A stretch of 35,559 nucleotides of DNA from Agathobacter sp. GTDB taxonomy: Bacteria; Bacillota; Clostridia; Lachnospirales; Lachnospiraceae. The stretch spans positions 1-35,559 of the forward strand of contig JALEPP010000127.1 of assembly GCA_022767075.1 (NCBI GenBank), read 5' to 3'. Each line of letters opens with the position of its first letter. Positions within the stretch are counted from its first letter, which is position 1. This document shows positions 16,790 through 25,788 of this stretch, one piece after another. A program made the translations under genes and the position numbers. A model generated the notes under the pieces. The model did not search any database, had not been told where the DNA came from, and worked only from the letters and a program-made list of their open reading frames with translations.

Positions 16790-17728
16790 ATGGAGAGAAC
16801 GTTGAAATATACCGTGGAACGGGCTCATGAGGGAGAGAAGATCAGCACGTTTCTGAAAAGGTTTCATTACTCTGCAGCCTGTCTTGCAATGCTAAAAAGA
16901 CAGGAGGGCAGTATTAAGAAAAATGGTCAGGTGGCTCACCTGAATTATCCGGTAAAGGAAGCGGATGAGCTGGAAATTCACTTTGTTGAGGAGTCAAGCT
17001 CAGAGCAGATTCTTCCGGTGGCGATGCCACTTGACATTGTCTATGAGGACGAGGACATGCTGGTTGTGAATAAGCCAAGCGGGATGCCGGTACATCCATC
17101 CAGAAAGAATCCGGATAATTCTCTGGCCAATGCTTTGGCATATTATTATCAGGAAAAAAATGAGCGATTTACCTTTCGCTGTATCAATCGACTGGACCGG
17201 GATACCTCAGGTCTTACCATAATCGCAAAGAACCCCTTAAGTGGTGCGATATTGGGGCAGATGGCAGCCGCAAAAACCTGCACATCAAAAGCCAGTGCCA
17301 CAGAGACTAGCGCACTTCCTCCCATCTACCGGGAATACCTGGCTATCGCAGATGGAGAGGTGGAGCCGGAACAGGGGACCATCGAAGCACCTATCGCCAG
17401 ACAAAAGGAATTGGATGTGGAGCGAATTGTGGATTTTGAGAGAGGGGATTATGCCAAAACCCACTACCGGGTTCTTGAGAAAAGAAATGAAAAATCCCTG
17501 GTGTCCTTGGTGTTGGAGACGGGGAGAACCCATCAGATTCGGGTGCATATGAAATATCTGGGTTACCCTTTGATTGGAGATTATCTGTATCATCCAGGGA
17601 ACTCGGATATGACCAGACAGGCGTTACACGCCCATAAGCTAATCGTTACCCACCCAATTACCCGGGAGCAAATGGAGTTTACAGTAGAGATGCCACAAGA
17701 TATGAAGAAGGCATTTTATGGAGAGTAA
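16790..17728 (+). CDS. RluA-family pseudouridine synthase
   Basis: The 312-residue protein has an N-terminal S4-like region (about 14-60; GEKISTFLKRFHYSAACLAMLKR) and the RluA catalytic domain. The active-site motif reads NRLDRDTSG with catalytic D136; the usual leading histidine is asparagine here. VVNKPSGMPVHPSRKN precedes it, and GRTHQIRVHMKYLGYPLIGDYLY follows. A short low-complexity insertion (about 160-180, rich in A, S, T) separates the domain halves and is probably a surface loop. It isomerises uridine in rRNA, but which site cannot be told. It sits 3 bases after the MATE gene and 2 bases before the ABC-F gene. Confidence 0.92.
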   Translation: MERTLKYTVERAHEGEKISTFLKRFHYSAACLAMLKRQEGSIKKNGQVAHLNYPVKEADELEIHFVEESSSEQILPVAMPLDIVYEDEDMLVVNKPSGMPVHPSRKNPDNSLANALAYYYQEKNERFTFRCINRLDRDTSGLTIIAKNPLSGAILGQMAAAKTCTSKASATETSALPPIYREYLAIADGEVEPEQGTIEAPIARQKELDVERIVDFERGDYAKTHYRVLEKRNEKSLVSLVLETGRTHQIRVHMKYLGYPLIGDYLYHPGNSDMTRQALHAHKLIVTHPITREQMEFTVEMPQDMKKAFYGE

Positions 17729-17730
17729 GT

Positions 17731-19500
17731 ATGTTAAAAGTAACCGAAGTATCCTATGGATTTCCCCAGAAGGATTTGTACGAAAAAATCAGTTTTTCTC
17801 TGGAAGCAGGAGAGCATGGGGTATTGATTGGAACCAATGGTACCGGAAAGAGTACCCTGTTCCAATTGATTCTAGATAGAAAAGATGCCCTTTATGATGG
17901 GAAAATTGAGTTGGAGGAGCACTCTACAATCGGATATGTGAGCCAGTTTATGGAGCATTCCCATGATGTGGAGCAGACGGTATTTGACTATATCATGGAG
18001 CCGTTTGTACAGAAACAAAGGGAAATTGATGACATCTGTAAGCAGATGGAGACGGGAGAGGATATCGAGCTTCTCATGGAGGAATATCAAAAGGTATGGG
18101 ATTCATATGAAGCCATGGATGGGGACAACGCTTCCGTGAATATAAGAAAGGAACTGAAGCTTGCAGGGATTGAGGAACTGGCAGAGCTGGCCTTGGGGCA
18201 AATCAGCGGAGGAGAGTTTAAGCTGGTGCAGATTATCAGAGAAATGCTCCTGTGTCCAAAGCTTCTGATGATGGATGAGCCGGACGCTTTTTTGGATTTT
18301 GAACGCTTGATTGGTCTGGGTGAGCTTATCAACCATCACAAGGGAACGCTACTTGTGATTACCCATAATCGCTACCTGTTGAATCACTGCTTCAACAAGG
18401 TTCTTCACTTGGAAAATAAGGAGCTGGAGGAGTATGAGGGGACCTATCCGGAATACAGGCTTTTGACTCTGGAGACAAAGGTTGAGCAGCAGGCACAGCG
18501 CGCCAAGGAACAGGAAGAGATTGATAGAAATCAAAAGATTGTGGAGCGTATGCGCAACCAGGCCACCAGGGTAATCAGTGCGTCAAGGGGACGTGCTCTT
18601 CACGCAAGGGTGTCCTACCTGGAGCGCCTGGAGAAGAGACAGACTCCTTCCCCGTTTTTAAATGTGCCGGAACCAAAGATCACTCTTTGCAGTGCAATGA
18701 CGGTGGAAAACCAGGAAGAACAGACGGGGGAGGGGAAGGCCCTTCTTACGATATCCCCATTTGAAGTAGGATATGAAGAGACTCTGCTTAGGGGAGAGGG
18801 CTTCGATCTATCCATGGGAGAAAAAATAGCTTTCGTAGGTGCCAACGGAACCGGAAAAACAACGTTGCTTCGAAATATCAAAGAAGCCTTTTTCGGGAAA
18901 AAGGATTTTCCGGTAGCTTTTTCAAAGGAGACAAAGGTCGCGTATCTTTCTCAATATCAGGGGGAAACCCTGAATGAAGGTCAGACTCTCAGCCAGTGCA
19001 TGGAAGAGCACGGAATACAGGATCCCAAAGAGGCGGTGGAGCTTCTGGCACGTTACACTCTTTCGCCGGAGCTTTTGGACAGAACCATCGGGACCTTGTC
19101 CGGAGGAGAGAAAAACCTGTTTCAGTTACTACTACTTTCCAAAAGTGATGCCAATGTGTTGCTTTTAGATGAGCCGACCAGCCATTTGGATCTCTACGCC
19201 CAGGAAGCATTGGAGACAGCGTTGAGTCAGTACCGGGGAGCAATCCTCATGGTATGTCATGATTTCTATACCATTGCAGGTGTGGCAGACAAGGTGTTGT
19301 ATGTCCGGGATGGAACGGTGAATTTACTTGCGGCAAGAACCTTCCGCAAGAAAATGTATGAGGGGACTTTCGAGGCGTCCGAGCTGGAAAAGGAAAACAG
19401 GAAACGTCAGCTGGAGCAGAGAATCCAGACTTGTCTGGAAAAGAGTAAGACGGAGGAAGCCAGAAATCTGCTTCAGGAGCTGTCGGAAAATATGGAATAA
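17731..19500 (+). CDS. ABC-F family ATPase (ribosome-associated)
   Basis: The 589-residue soluble protein has two ABC domains and no membrane segments, the ABC-F plan. Walker A motifs are GTNGTGKST (34-42) and GANGTGKTT (from 370); signature motifs are ISGGEFKLVQ and LSGGEKNLFQ; Walker B motifs are LLMMDEPDAFLD and VLLLDEPTSHLD. The interdomain linker (about 250-310) is charged, with EQQAQRAKEQEEIDRNQKIV. The C-terminal tail is a charged coil. ABC-F proteins act on the ribosomal E site, either as translation factors or antibiotic protectors. Pairing with a MATE exporter and an rRNA modification gene fits a ribosome or drug-response role, but resistance is not demonstrated. A bidirectional terminator follows. 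Confidence 0.93.
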   Translation: MLKVTEVSYGFPQKDLYEKISFSLEAGEHGVLIGTNGTGKSTLFQLILDRKDALYDGKIELEEHSTIGYVSQFMEHSHDVEQTVFDYIMEPFVQKQREIDDICKQMETGEDIELLMEEYQKVWDSYEAMDGDNASVNIRKELKLAGIEELAELALGQISGGEFKLVQIIREMLLCPKLLMMDEPDAFLDFERLIGLGELINHHKGTLLVITHNRYLLNHCFNKVLHLENKELEEYEGTYPEYRLLTLETKVEQQAQRAKEQEEIDRNQKIVERMRNQATRVISASRGRALHARVSYLERLEKRQTPSPFLNVPEPKITLCSAMTVENQEEQTGEGKALLTISPFEVGYEETLLRGEGFDLSMGEKIAFVGANGTGKTTLLRNIKEAFFGKKDFPVAFSKETKVAYLSQYQGETLNEGQTLSQCMEEHGIQDPKEAVELLARYTLSPELLDRTIGTLSGGEKNLFQLLLLSKSDANVLLLDEPTSHLDLYAQEALETALSQYRGAILMVCHDFYTIAGVADKVLYVRDGTVNLLAARTFRKKMYEGTFEASELEKENRKRQLEQRIQTCLEKSKTEEARNLLQELSENME

Positions 19501-19543
19501 CACAGTTTTGAAACATTTAAAATAGTTTGTAATCATTTAAAAA

Positions 19544-19584
19544 CAAAACTCCAACCATGCATTTTTTGGTTGGAGTTTTGTGGT
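19544..19584 (+). terminator. Bidirectional-looking terminator after ABC-F gene
   Basis: A 14-bp stem, CAAAACTCCAACCA (19544-19557) and TGGTTGGAGTTTTG (19567-19580), has a 9-base loop. An A-run precedes it and a T-rich tract is built into the 3' arm. It separates the ABC-F operon from the arabinan locus. Confidence 0.8.
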
Positions 19585-19681
19585 TATTGTTAATAAAGTG
19601 GCAAATAGTCAGAAAGTCATATATAAAATGCACAATACAACATAAAATTATTTATAAATTATTGACGAAAAGGGTGCTTAA

Positions 19682-19697
19682 TTTAGAAAAATCTAAA
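19682..19697. promoter_or_regulatory. Palindromic operator candidate upstream of the arabino-oligosaccharide operon
   Basis: TTTAGA-AAAA-TCTAAA is a perfect 6-4-6 palindrome ending 18 bases before the -35 box at 19716. A near-identical site (TTTGGA-AATA-TCTAAA) overlaps the start of the regulator transcript at 30637-30652. Its place upstream of the -35 box would suit an activator or an upstream co-repressor site. Confidence 0.55.
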
Positions 19698-19715
19698 ATA
19701 TTTTGGAAAAAGGTA

Positions 19716-19745
19716 TTGAAAAATGGAAACCACTTGTGATACTAT
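19716..19745 (+). promoter_or_regulatory. Promoter of the transport/arabinofuranosidase operon
   Basis: TTGAAA (19716-19721) and an extended TGATACTAT -10 (core 19740-19745) are separated by 18 bp. The leader to the ATG at 19835 is about 80 bases. It contains two copies of AATCAATT (19790-19797, 19806-19813) and an inverted pair, CCCAAT (19787-19792) and ATTGGG (19818-19823). The second arm overlaps the GGGAGG ribosome site. Confidence 0.7.
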
Positions 19746-19834
19746 ACAAGAGGATTGAGACGGGGATACAAAAAATGGTCAAAATACCCAATCAATTCGG
19801 TTATGAATCAATTTTTTATTGGGAGGAAAGGAAC

Positions 19835-21286
19835 ATGAAGAAAAAGTTAGTTAGCTCACTGTTGTGTCTGACAATGCTTGCAGGATGCCTTACAGGCTGC
19901 GGCGGCGGGGGAAATGAAGCCGGCGGAACCAACGGAGGAACAGAAGCAAGTGGAACTGCTGATGAAGCAGGCGATGAGGAAAGCACTGAGGTACAGGGTG
20001 TAAGCTCAAGTGCTGGTGACGAGAACGGAACCAAGATGGAGCTTTGGACATTCGTAGATGCTCATGCAGAGTTTTACCTCAAGATGGTTGATGAGTGGAA
20101 TGCTCAGAACCCAGATGAGACTATCTACTTAACCGCAACCACATATCCATATGGAGATATGCACAACAAATACCTTATGTCATTACAGGCAGATACTGGT
20201 GCTCCAGACATCTGTGACGTAGAGGTTGGACAGTTCCCTAACGTAGTAGCATACGAAGACAGCCAGTTATATGCATTGGATGATGCGGCAGCACCTTACA
20301 TGGAGACCATGGTACAGGCTCGTATGGATACCTACGCTGGAGCAAACGGAAAACATTACGGCGCTCCATTCCACGTTGGTGCAACTGTTATGTATTACAA
20401 CGTAGATCTTATCTCTCAGGCACTTGGCTGCACATACGATGAAGCAATCGCTAAGATCGATGCAGTTAAGACTTGGGAAGATTACGAGGCTCTTGGAAAA
20501 GAGTATGTAGAAGCTAAGGGCGAAGAAGGAAAATACTGGACCTCTGTTGATACAGGCGGAACAGACTGGTTATGGCTTGCAATGGCTGAGTACGGCGATG
20601 ACTGGACCGGCGGATTTGACGGAGAGCCAAATGTACAGTTAGAGTCAGTATCAAGCATGCTGAAAATGCAGCAGAGCTGGTTAAATGACAACCTTGCACA
20701 GGTTTCACCAGACGGACATGTAGACTTAGAGGCTGGATACCAGAACATCTTAGACGGAAACATCGTTTCCTTCCCTAAGGCAATGTGGTACATGAGCCGT
20801 TTCAAAAACTACATGGATGGAGAAGAAGACAGCCAGAAGGGCAAATGGTACATCGCAAAATGTCCTGTATTCAAAGAGGGACAGGATTGCTCTGTAGGTA
20901 TCGGTGGAACTGGTACAGTAGTTAGCCAGCAGTCTTCTAACCCAGAACTCGCAGCTAAATTTGTTTGCTGGGCTAAGATGTCAGAGGAAGGTGAAGCTTA
21001 CATCTGGAACGAGCTTGGATTCGACGTATGTAACACAGCATACTGGACAGATCCGGCATTTGCTCAGGATGAGAACAACTACTACAACACATTCTTCTTA
21101 AATAAGCCATATGATGTATTGGCAGATATTGCAGGACAGATTGGAAAAATCTCTGTTGTACCTGCAAGCCCAACCATCAATGAGCAGTTATGCACCATTA
21201 CATTAAACGCAGTTCTTGAAGAGGGACAGGACGTTGACGAGGCACTTCAGGAAGCTCAGGATGAGATTATGCTTAACGTAGAATAG
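19835..21286 (+). CDS. ABC sugar transporter, solute-binding lipoprotein
   Basis: The mature protein binds oligosaccharides at the outer face of the membrane. The ATG at 19835 follows GGGAGGAAAGG and gives 483 residues. MKKKLVSSLLCLTMLAGCLTG is a lipoprotein signal, with lipobox LAGC (C18) or LTGC (C22). A glycine/glutamate/serine-rich linker (about 23-60) follows, then the type 1 extracellular binding protein fold (KMELWTFVDAHAEFYLKMVDEWN, LQADTGAPDICDVEVGQFP). Neighbouring permeases and arabinan glycosidases suggest arabino-oligosaccharides, comparable to AraN of Bacillus; that is inference. Codon use leans to C-ending codons unlike the neighbours, consistent with high expression. A stem-loop after the stop could keep its mRNA more abundant than that of the permeases. 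Confidence 0.9.
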   Translation: MKKKLVSSLLCLTMLAGCLTGCGGGGNEAGGTNGGTEASGTADEAGDEESTEVQGVSSSAGDENGTKMELWTFVDAHAEFYLKMVDEWNAQNPDETIYLTATTYPYGDMHNKYLMSLQADTGAPDICDVEVGQFPNVVAYEDSQLYALDDAAAPYMETMVQARMDTYAGANGKHYGAPFHVGATVMYYNVDLISQALGCTYDEAIAKIDAVKTWEDYEALGKEYVEAKGEEGKYWTSVDTGGTDWLWLAMAEYGDDWTGGFDGEPNVQLESVSSMLKMQQSWLNDNLAQVSPDGHVDLEAGYQNILDGNIVSFPKAMWYMSRFKNYMDGEEDSQKGKWYIAKCPVFKEGQDCSVGIGGTGTVVSQQSSNPELAAKFVCWAKMSEEGEAYIWNELGFDVCNTAYWTDPAFAQDENNYYNTFFLNKPYDVLADIAGQIGKISVVPASPTINEQLCTITLNAVLEEGQDVDEALQEAQDEIMLNVE

Positions 21287-21294
21287 TTTACTTA

Positions 21295-21340
21295 TGGATT
21301 GCCCAAGCAGCATCGGAAGATTCTCTTGGGCAATTCCTTT
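21295..21340 (+). other. Stem-loop between binding-protein and permease genes
   Basis: ATTGCCCAAG (21298-21307) and CTTGGGCAAT (21325-21334) form a 10-bp stem around a 17-base loop. Flanking GGA and TCC extend it past a one-base offset, and TTTAT follows. Its position suggests partial termination or a 3' stabiliser that raises binding-protein expression over the permeases. Confidence 0.7.
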
Positions 21341-21386
21341 ATAAGGCAATCCGGTGGGAGACGCCTGGGGAAAAGGAGAGATTGTT

Positions 21387-22304
21387 TTGGAAAAAGGAAA
21401 GAAAAAGAATATTATCACAAGATTCTTATATTCACAGAAGACAGCTCCGTATGTGTTTGTTTTACCGTTTATTTTAAGTTTCGCAATCTTTTGGATTTAT
21501 CCGCTTATCAGCACGGTTGTCATGAGTTTTCAGTCAATCAAGCCTGCAGGAACAGAGTTTATCGGTTTAAGAAACTATGAGAAGCTGCTTGCAGATTCGG
21601 TGTTTAGGCAGGCTGTTGGAAACAGCTTCCGCTATATGATTTGGACACTGTTACTTTTGATTCCATTCCCATTGCTTTTTGCAGTGCTGATGGATAGTAA
21701 TTTGGTAAAGGCCAAGGGTGTATGGAAAGCTATTTTGTATATGCCGGCTTTGACCTCTGTTGTTATTTCCGGTACGTTATTCCGTCTGATGTTTTCGGAG
21801 TACTCTACTGGACAGATGAACATTATTTTGCAGTTCTTCGGCTTAGAACCATATAAATGGCTGAAGAATTCCGGAACGGCAATGTTCGCATTGCTGCTGT
21901 TATGCTGCTGGAGATGGACGGGTGTGAATATGCTTTATTTCCTGTCGGGACTAAAGAGCATTGACCGAAGTCTGTATGAATCCGCAGATATTGATGGGGC
22001 TAGTGCATGGCAGAAATTCTGGTTTGTGACTGTGCCACTTTTGAAACCAACCATCATTTATGTTTTGACAATTTCCATTTACGCTGGTCTGGCCATGTTC
22101 CTGGAGAGCTTCATGCTGTGGGCAGGAAACGCATCACCAAAGAATATCGGTCTTACCATCGTTGGTTACTTATATCGAAGAGGTATCGAGAAAAACCAGC
22201 TGGGATATGCTTCAGCGGTTGGACTTGTGCTTCTTGTAATCGCTTTGGCTATCAATATTGTACAGTTGATCCTCAGTGGAACATTTAAGAAGGAGGAGAA
22301 CTAA
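21387..22304 (+). CDS. ABC sugar transporter permease (AraP/MalF-like)
   Basis: This integral membrane subunit has about six helices. The likely start is the TTG at 21387 (reading MEKGKKKNIITRFLYSQKTAPYVFVLPFILSF), with AAGGAG 8 bases upstream, giving 305 residues. A GTG at 21354 in the same frame lacks a ribosome site. The cytoplasmic EAA loop, which docks the ATPase, is in YESADIDGASAWQKFWFVTVPLLKPTI. The pattern matches the MalF/UgpA group of carbohydrate importers. It overlaps nothing but is only 1 base from the second permease. The ATPase for this transporter is not encoded nearby, so a shared MsmX/UgpC-type ATPase elsewhere is expected. Confidence 0.92.
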   Translation: MEKGKKKNIITRFLYSQKTAPYVFVLPFILSFAIFWIYPLISTVVMSFQSIKPAGTEFIGLRNYEKLLADSVFRQAVGNSFRYMIWTLLLLIPFPLLFAVLMDSNLVKAKGVWKAILYMPALTSVVISGTLFRLMFSEYSTGQMNIILQFFGLEPYKWLKNSGTAMFALLLLCCWRWTGVNMLYFLSGLKSIDRSLYESADIDGASAWQKFWFVTVPLLKPTIIYVLTISIYAGLAMFLESFMLWAGNASPKNIGLTIVGYLYRRGIEKNQLGYASAVGLVLLVIALAINIVQLILSGTFKKEEN

Positions 22305-22305
22305 G

Positions 22306-23178
22306 ATGGCAAAGAATAAAAAGAGCCGCATCGGCGGAACCAAGACAACGATATTTACAATTTTGTCTACAGGATTGTTTGCGGTGTTAAGCTTTTTGAT
22401 CGTCTTTCCTGTATTTGCAGGACTGATCGCCAGCTTTAGACCTGGCCGCGAGCTGATTCGAAAGGGGCTTAGCATCAACCTGGATATCTCGACCATGAGT
22501 CTTGATAACTACATTTATTTGCTCAGTGGCAATGAGGACTCGCAGAAATACTTTATGTGGTTTAAAAACAGTCTGGTTTTAACCGTATTGACTGTAGTAT
22601 TGACGCTTTTAATCTGCTATTTCGTAGCATACGGACTTAGCATGTACGATTACAAGCTGAAGAACTTCCTGTTTTTCCTTGTAATTGCAACCATGATGGT
22701 GCCATTCGAGATTTTGATGCTTCCACTCTACAGAGAGGTCATCAACCTGAAGCTCATTGATTCTATTTGGGGGGTTATGCTTCCTGGCCTGTGTGGAGCT
22801 TCCACGATCTTTTTCTTCCGTCAGTATATGATTGGACTTCCAAAGGAGCTTTTGGATGCGGGACGTATTGATGGAGCCACAGAGTACGGAATCTGTATTA
22901 AAATCATGCTTCCGATTACCAAGCCTGCATTTGCTTCTATGGCAATTCTGTGCTCAATGGGTGCATGGAACAATATGCTCTGGCCTTTGATGGTATTCAG
23001 AAGCGCAGAGAAATTCACACTTCCGATTGGTCTCAACAGCTTGTTGACACCATACGGAAATAACTATGATGTATTGATTGCCGGATCAATGTTCTCCATT
23101 ATTCCGGTATTGGTAGTATTCCTTTGCTTCCAGAAGTATTTTATCGATGGAATGACAGCTGGAGCAGTAAAGGGTTAA
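22306..23178 (+). CDS. ABC sugar transporter permease (AraQ/MalG-like)
   Basis: This is the partner permease of the importer, with 290 residues and about six helices. I take the ATG at 22306 (MAKNKKSRIGGTKTT), 1 base after the preceding stop, with AGGAGG 9 bases upstream inside the end of the first permease gene. A frame start at 22276 is only a read-back. The EAA motif is in ELLDAGRIDGATEYGICIKIMLPITKPAFASMAI, and the C-terminus ends in FQKYFIDGMTAGAVKG, the usual ending of MalG-group permeases. It acts with the upstream permease and binding lipoprotein. The GH43 gene begins 12 bases downstream. Confidence 0.93.
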   Translation: MAKNKKSRIGGTKTTIFTILSTGLFAVLSFLIVFPVFAGLIASFRPGRELIRKGLSINLDISTMSLDNYIYLLSGNEDSQKYFMWFKNSLVLTVLTVVLTLLICYFVAYGLSMYDYKLKNFLFFLVIATMMVPFEILMLPLYREVINLKLIDSIWGVMLPGLCGASTIFFFRQYMIGLPKELLDAGRIDGATEYGICIKIMLPITKPAFASMAILCSMGAWNNMLWPLMVFRSAEKFTLPIGLNSLLTPYGNNYDVLIAGSMFSIIPVLVVFLCFQKYFIDGMTAGAVKG

Positions 23179-23190
23179 TGAGGCAATAAA

Positions 23191-24150
23191 ATGGACGAGA
23201 AACAGTTATACAATGAGCCATGGATTCTACAAAGAGCAGATCCTTATGTGTATCGACATACCGATGGAACCTACTATTTTACGGCATCGGTACCGGCATA
23301 CGATGGAATTTATCTGAGAAAATCAGATACACTCTTAGGACTTAAGGATGCTAAGGAAGTTGAAGTATGGCACAAGCATGATGAAGGAATCATGAGCATC
23401 CACATCTGGGCTCCGGAAATCCATTATCTGGACGGTGCGTGGTACATTTACTATGCGGGAGGAGACAAGGATGACATCTGGGCAATTCGACCATATGTCC
23501 TGCGATGCACAGATCCGGATCCAATGACCGGAAAATGGGAAGAGCTTGGCAAGATGAACAGGGCCCCGGAGGATGAATTTTCCTTCGAGCAGTTCTCCCT
23601 GGATGCAACAGTGTTTGAAAACAAAGGGGAGTACTTCTATATCTGGGCAGAAAAGACAGGGGTTGGAAAACAGATTTCCAATCTGTATATTGCCAAAATG
23701 GAGAGCCCATACCAGCTGAAGACGGTACAGGTGCTTTTGACAACGCCGGACTACGACTGGGAACGACACGGCTTCTGGGTAAATGAAGGACCTGCGGTGT
23801 TGAAAAAGGACGGCAAAATCTTTATAACCTTCTCAGCCAGCGACACCGGTGTGAACTACTGCATCGGAATGCTTTCGGCAGATGAGAATTCTGATCTTTT
23901 GGATCCAAAATCCTGGGAGAAGGAGCGCTATCCGGTGCTGCAGTCAGATTGGGATCTGGGCATCTATGGGCCTGGACATAACTCCTTTACCAAGGACGAG
24001 AATGGTGAAGATGTTATGGTATTCCACGCCAGAACAGAGACTGAAATTGTGGGAGATCCCCTTTACAATCCAAATCGACATGCATTCCTATGCAGGGTGA
24101 AATGGGACGAGAATGGAAAACCAGTATTTGATTTTAGAGAAAAAATGTAG
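23191..24150 (+). CDS. GH43 family glycoside hydrolase (intracellular, arabinofuranosidase type)
   Basis: The 319-residue protein has no signal peptide, so it should act on imported oligosaccharides. The five-bladed propeller carries the GH43 catalytic triad: base D17 in RADPYVY, the pKa-modulating aspartate in SLDATVFE, and acid glutamate in [29 protein letters not shown] and YGPGHNSF are further family landmarks. Activity is likely an exo-alpha-L-arabinofuranosidase or xylosidase; with GH51 next door, arabinose release from arabino-oligosaccharides is the best guess. It follows the second permease by 12 bases, with a weak ribosome site (GAGGCAATAAA), and precedes the GH51 gene by 13 bases. 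Confidence 0.9.
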   Translation: MDEKQLYNEPWILQRADPYVYRHTDGTYYFTASVPAYDGIYLRKSDTLLGLKDAKEVEVWHKHDEGIMSIHIWAPEIHYLDGAWYIYYAGGDKDDIWAIRPYVLRCTDPDPMTGKWEELGKMNRAPEDEFSFEQFSLDATVFENKGEYFYIWAEKTGVGKQISNLYIAKMESPYQLKTVQVLLTTPDYDWERHGFWVNEGPAVLKKDGKIFITFSASDTGVNYCIGMLSADENSDLLDPKSWEKERYPVLQSDWDLGIYGPGHNSFTKDENGEDVMVFHARTETEIVGDPLYNPNRHAFLCRVKWDENGKPVFDFREKM

Positions 24151-24163
24151 GAGGAACTGCATT

Positions 24164-25666
24164 ATGGCAAGACTTTTGGTAAATACCAAAAATAAAAAAG
24201 AAACCATCGCTCCGGAAATTTACGGACATTTTTCAGAGCATCTTGGCAGATGTATCTACGAGGGCCTCTATGTAGGAGAGAACTCAGATATTCCAAATGT
24301 CAATGGAATGCGTAAGGATGTTGTAGATGCCTTAAGGGAGATTCAGGTTCCGGTACTTCGCTGGCCGGGCGGATGCTTCGCAGACGAGTACCATTGGAAG
24401 GATGGGATCGGACCAAAGGAAACCAGAAAGAAAATGATTAACACCCATTGGGGTGGAGTGACCGAGGACAACAGCTTTGGAACTCATGAGTTTATGGAGC
24501 TTTGTGAACAGATTGGATGTAAGACGTACATCAATGGTAATCTAGGAAGTGGCACCGTTCAGGAAATGTCTGAATGGGTTGAATATATGACCTTCAATGG
24601 AATGTCCCCTATGGCAGACCTGAGAAAAAAGAATGGTCATGAGAAACCATGGAAGGTGGATTTCTTTGGCGTAGGCAATGAGAACTGGGGTTGTGGTGGC
24701 AATATGACACCAGAGCATTATGGCAACGAGTATCGCAGATATCAGACCTACGTGAGAAACTATGATGCTGAACGTGCCATTCAAAAGGTATGCTGTGGCT
24801 CCAATGTAGATGACTATCACTGGACAGAGGGCGTTTTAAAAACCTGCTTTGACCATACTCCGGAACAATTCCACGGTTTCATGGATTTCCTCTCTTTACA
24901 TTACTATGTATTTACCGATGGATGGGACAAAAAGGGTAGTGCGACACAGTTTACAGACCTGGATTGGTTCAAGGTTATGAAGCGTGCTCTGTACATGGAT
25001 ACCTTAATTAAAGGGCACTCAGCAATTATGGATCAGTATGATCCGGAGAAGAAGATTGGAATGAGTGTGGATGAATGGGGTAACTGGTTTGATGTAGAAC
25101 CGGGAACCAATCCTGGCTTCTTATATCAGCAGAACACCGTTCGCGATGCCCTTGTTGCAGGCATTACGCTGAACATTTTCAACAAGCACTGTGACCGCGT
25201 GAAGATGGCTTGTCTGGCACAGATGGTAAATGTATTGCAGTCGGTAATTCTTACCGAGGGACCAAAGATGGTGAAGACCCCTACCTATCACGTGTTCCAT
25301 ATGTATCGCCATCATCAGGGCGGAAAGCTTTTGGACAGTGCCCTTACAGGTGTCAATGAGGTAGGACCGGATGAGTGGAAGGTTCCACACCTCACAGAAT
25401 CTGTATCTGAGAAGGATGGAGTGGTAACCATTACCATCAACAACTTAAGCGTATCTGACACAGAGAATGTTGAGGTTACCTTAGATGGTATGGAGAATGT
25501 GACACTGGTTGAGGCCAACATTGTTACAGGTGCAAAGGACAGCTACAACACCTTTGATAACCCTGAACAGGTTAAGGAAGAGAAGTTCGAAGCAGTAACC
25601 GTAGCCGGAAATCAGCTCAGTTTACAGATTCCGCCTTGCAGTGTAGTAGAAATTCGCGTAAAATAG
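24164..25666 (+). CDS. Alpha-L-arabinofuranosidase, GH51
   Basis: This intracellular enzyme removes terminal alpha-L-arabinofuranosyl units. The ATG at 24164 has AGGAGG 9 bases upstream and gives 500 residues, the usual GH51 length; the upstream frame is spurious because it overlaps the GH43 end. Residues 1-370 form a (beta/alpha)8 barrel: [35 protein letters not shown], acid/base E173 in [10 protein letters not shown], and nucleophile E304 in [11 protein letters not shown]-terminal beta-sandwich follows ([22 protein letters not shown]). It closes the transporter-GH43-GH51 operon and is followed by a strong hairpin terminator. Similar to AbfA of Bacillus, but paralogy cannot be settled here. 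Confidence 0.95.
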   Translation: MARLLVNTKNKKETIAPEIYGHFSEHLGRCIYEGLYVGENSDIPNVNGMRKDVVDALREIQVPVLRWPGGCFADEYHWKDGIGPKETRKKMINTHWGGVTEDNSFGTHEFMELCEQIGCKTYINGNLGSGTVQEMSEWVEYMTFNGMSPMADLRKKNGHEKPWKVDFFGVGNENWGCGGNMTPEHYGNEYRRYQTYVRNYDAERAIQKVCCGSNVDDYHWTEGVLKTCFDHTPEQFHGFMDFLSLHYYVFTDGWDKKGSATQFTDLDWFKVMKRALYMDTLIKGHSAIMDQYDPEKKIGMSVDEWGNWFDVEPGTNPGFLYQQNTVRDALVAGITLNIFNKHCDRVKMACLAQMVNVLQSVILTEGPKMVKTPTYHVFHMYRHHQGGKLLDSALTGVNEVGPDEWKVPHLTESVSEKDGVVTITINNLSVSDTENVEVTLDGMENVTLVEANIVTGAKDSYNTFDNPEQVKEEKFEAVTVAGNQLSLQIPPCSVVEIRVK

Positions 25667-25720
25667 CATAGAAAAGCAAGAGGCTATCCCAGAGCAACTG
25701 CTGAGATAGCCTTTTCTATG
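25667..25720. terminator. Long hairpin terminator after GH51 gene
   Basis: GGCTATC (25682-25688) pairs with GATAGCC (25705-25711), followed by TTTTCT. An outer pair, CATAGAAAAG and CTTTTCTATG, lengthens the structure and gives it near symmetry, so it may work in both directions. A further inverted repeat, TTTCCTA-16-TAGGAAA (25726-25755), lies ahead of the next gene. Confidence 0.85.
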
Positions 25721-25788
25721 AGCGATTTCCTACGGGTGAATACCAATATAGGAAAACACTCTTGTTAGAAGGTTTGGAGGAAAGACAC

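Noticed and set aside
19716-19735. CcpA (cre) site overlapping the binding-protein promoter
   Set aside because: The TTGAAAAATGGAAACCA stretch has the wrong spacing and lacks the central CG.
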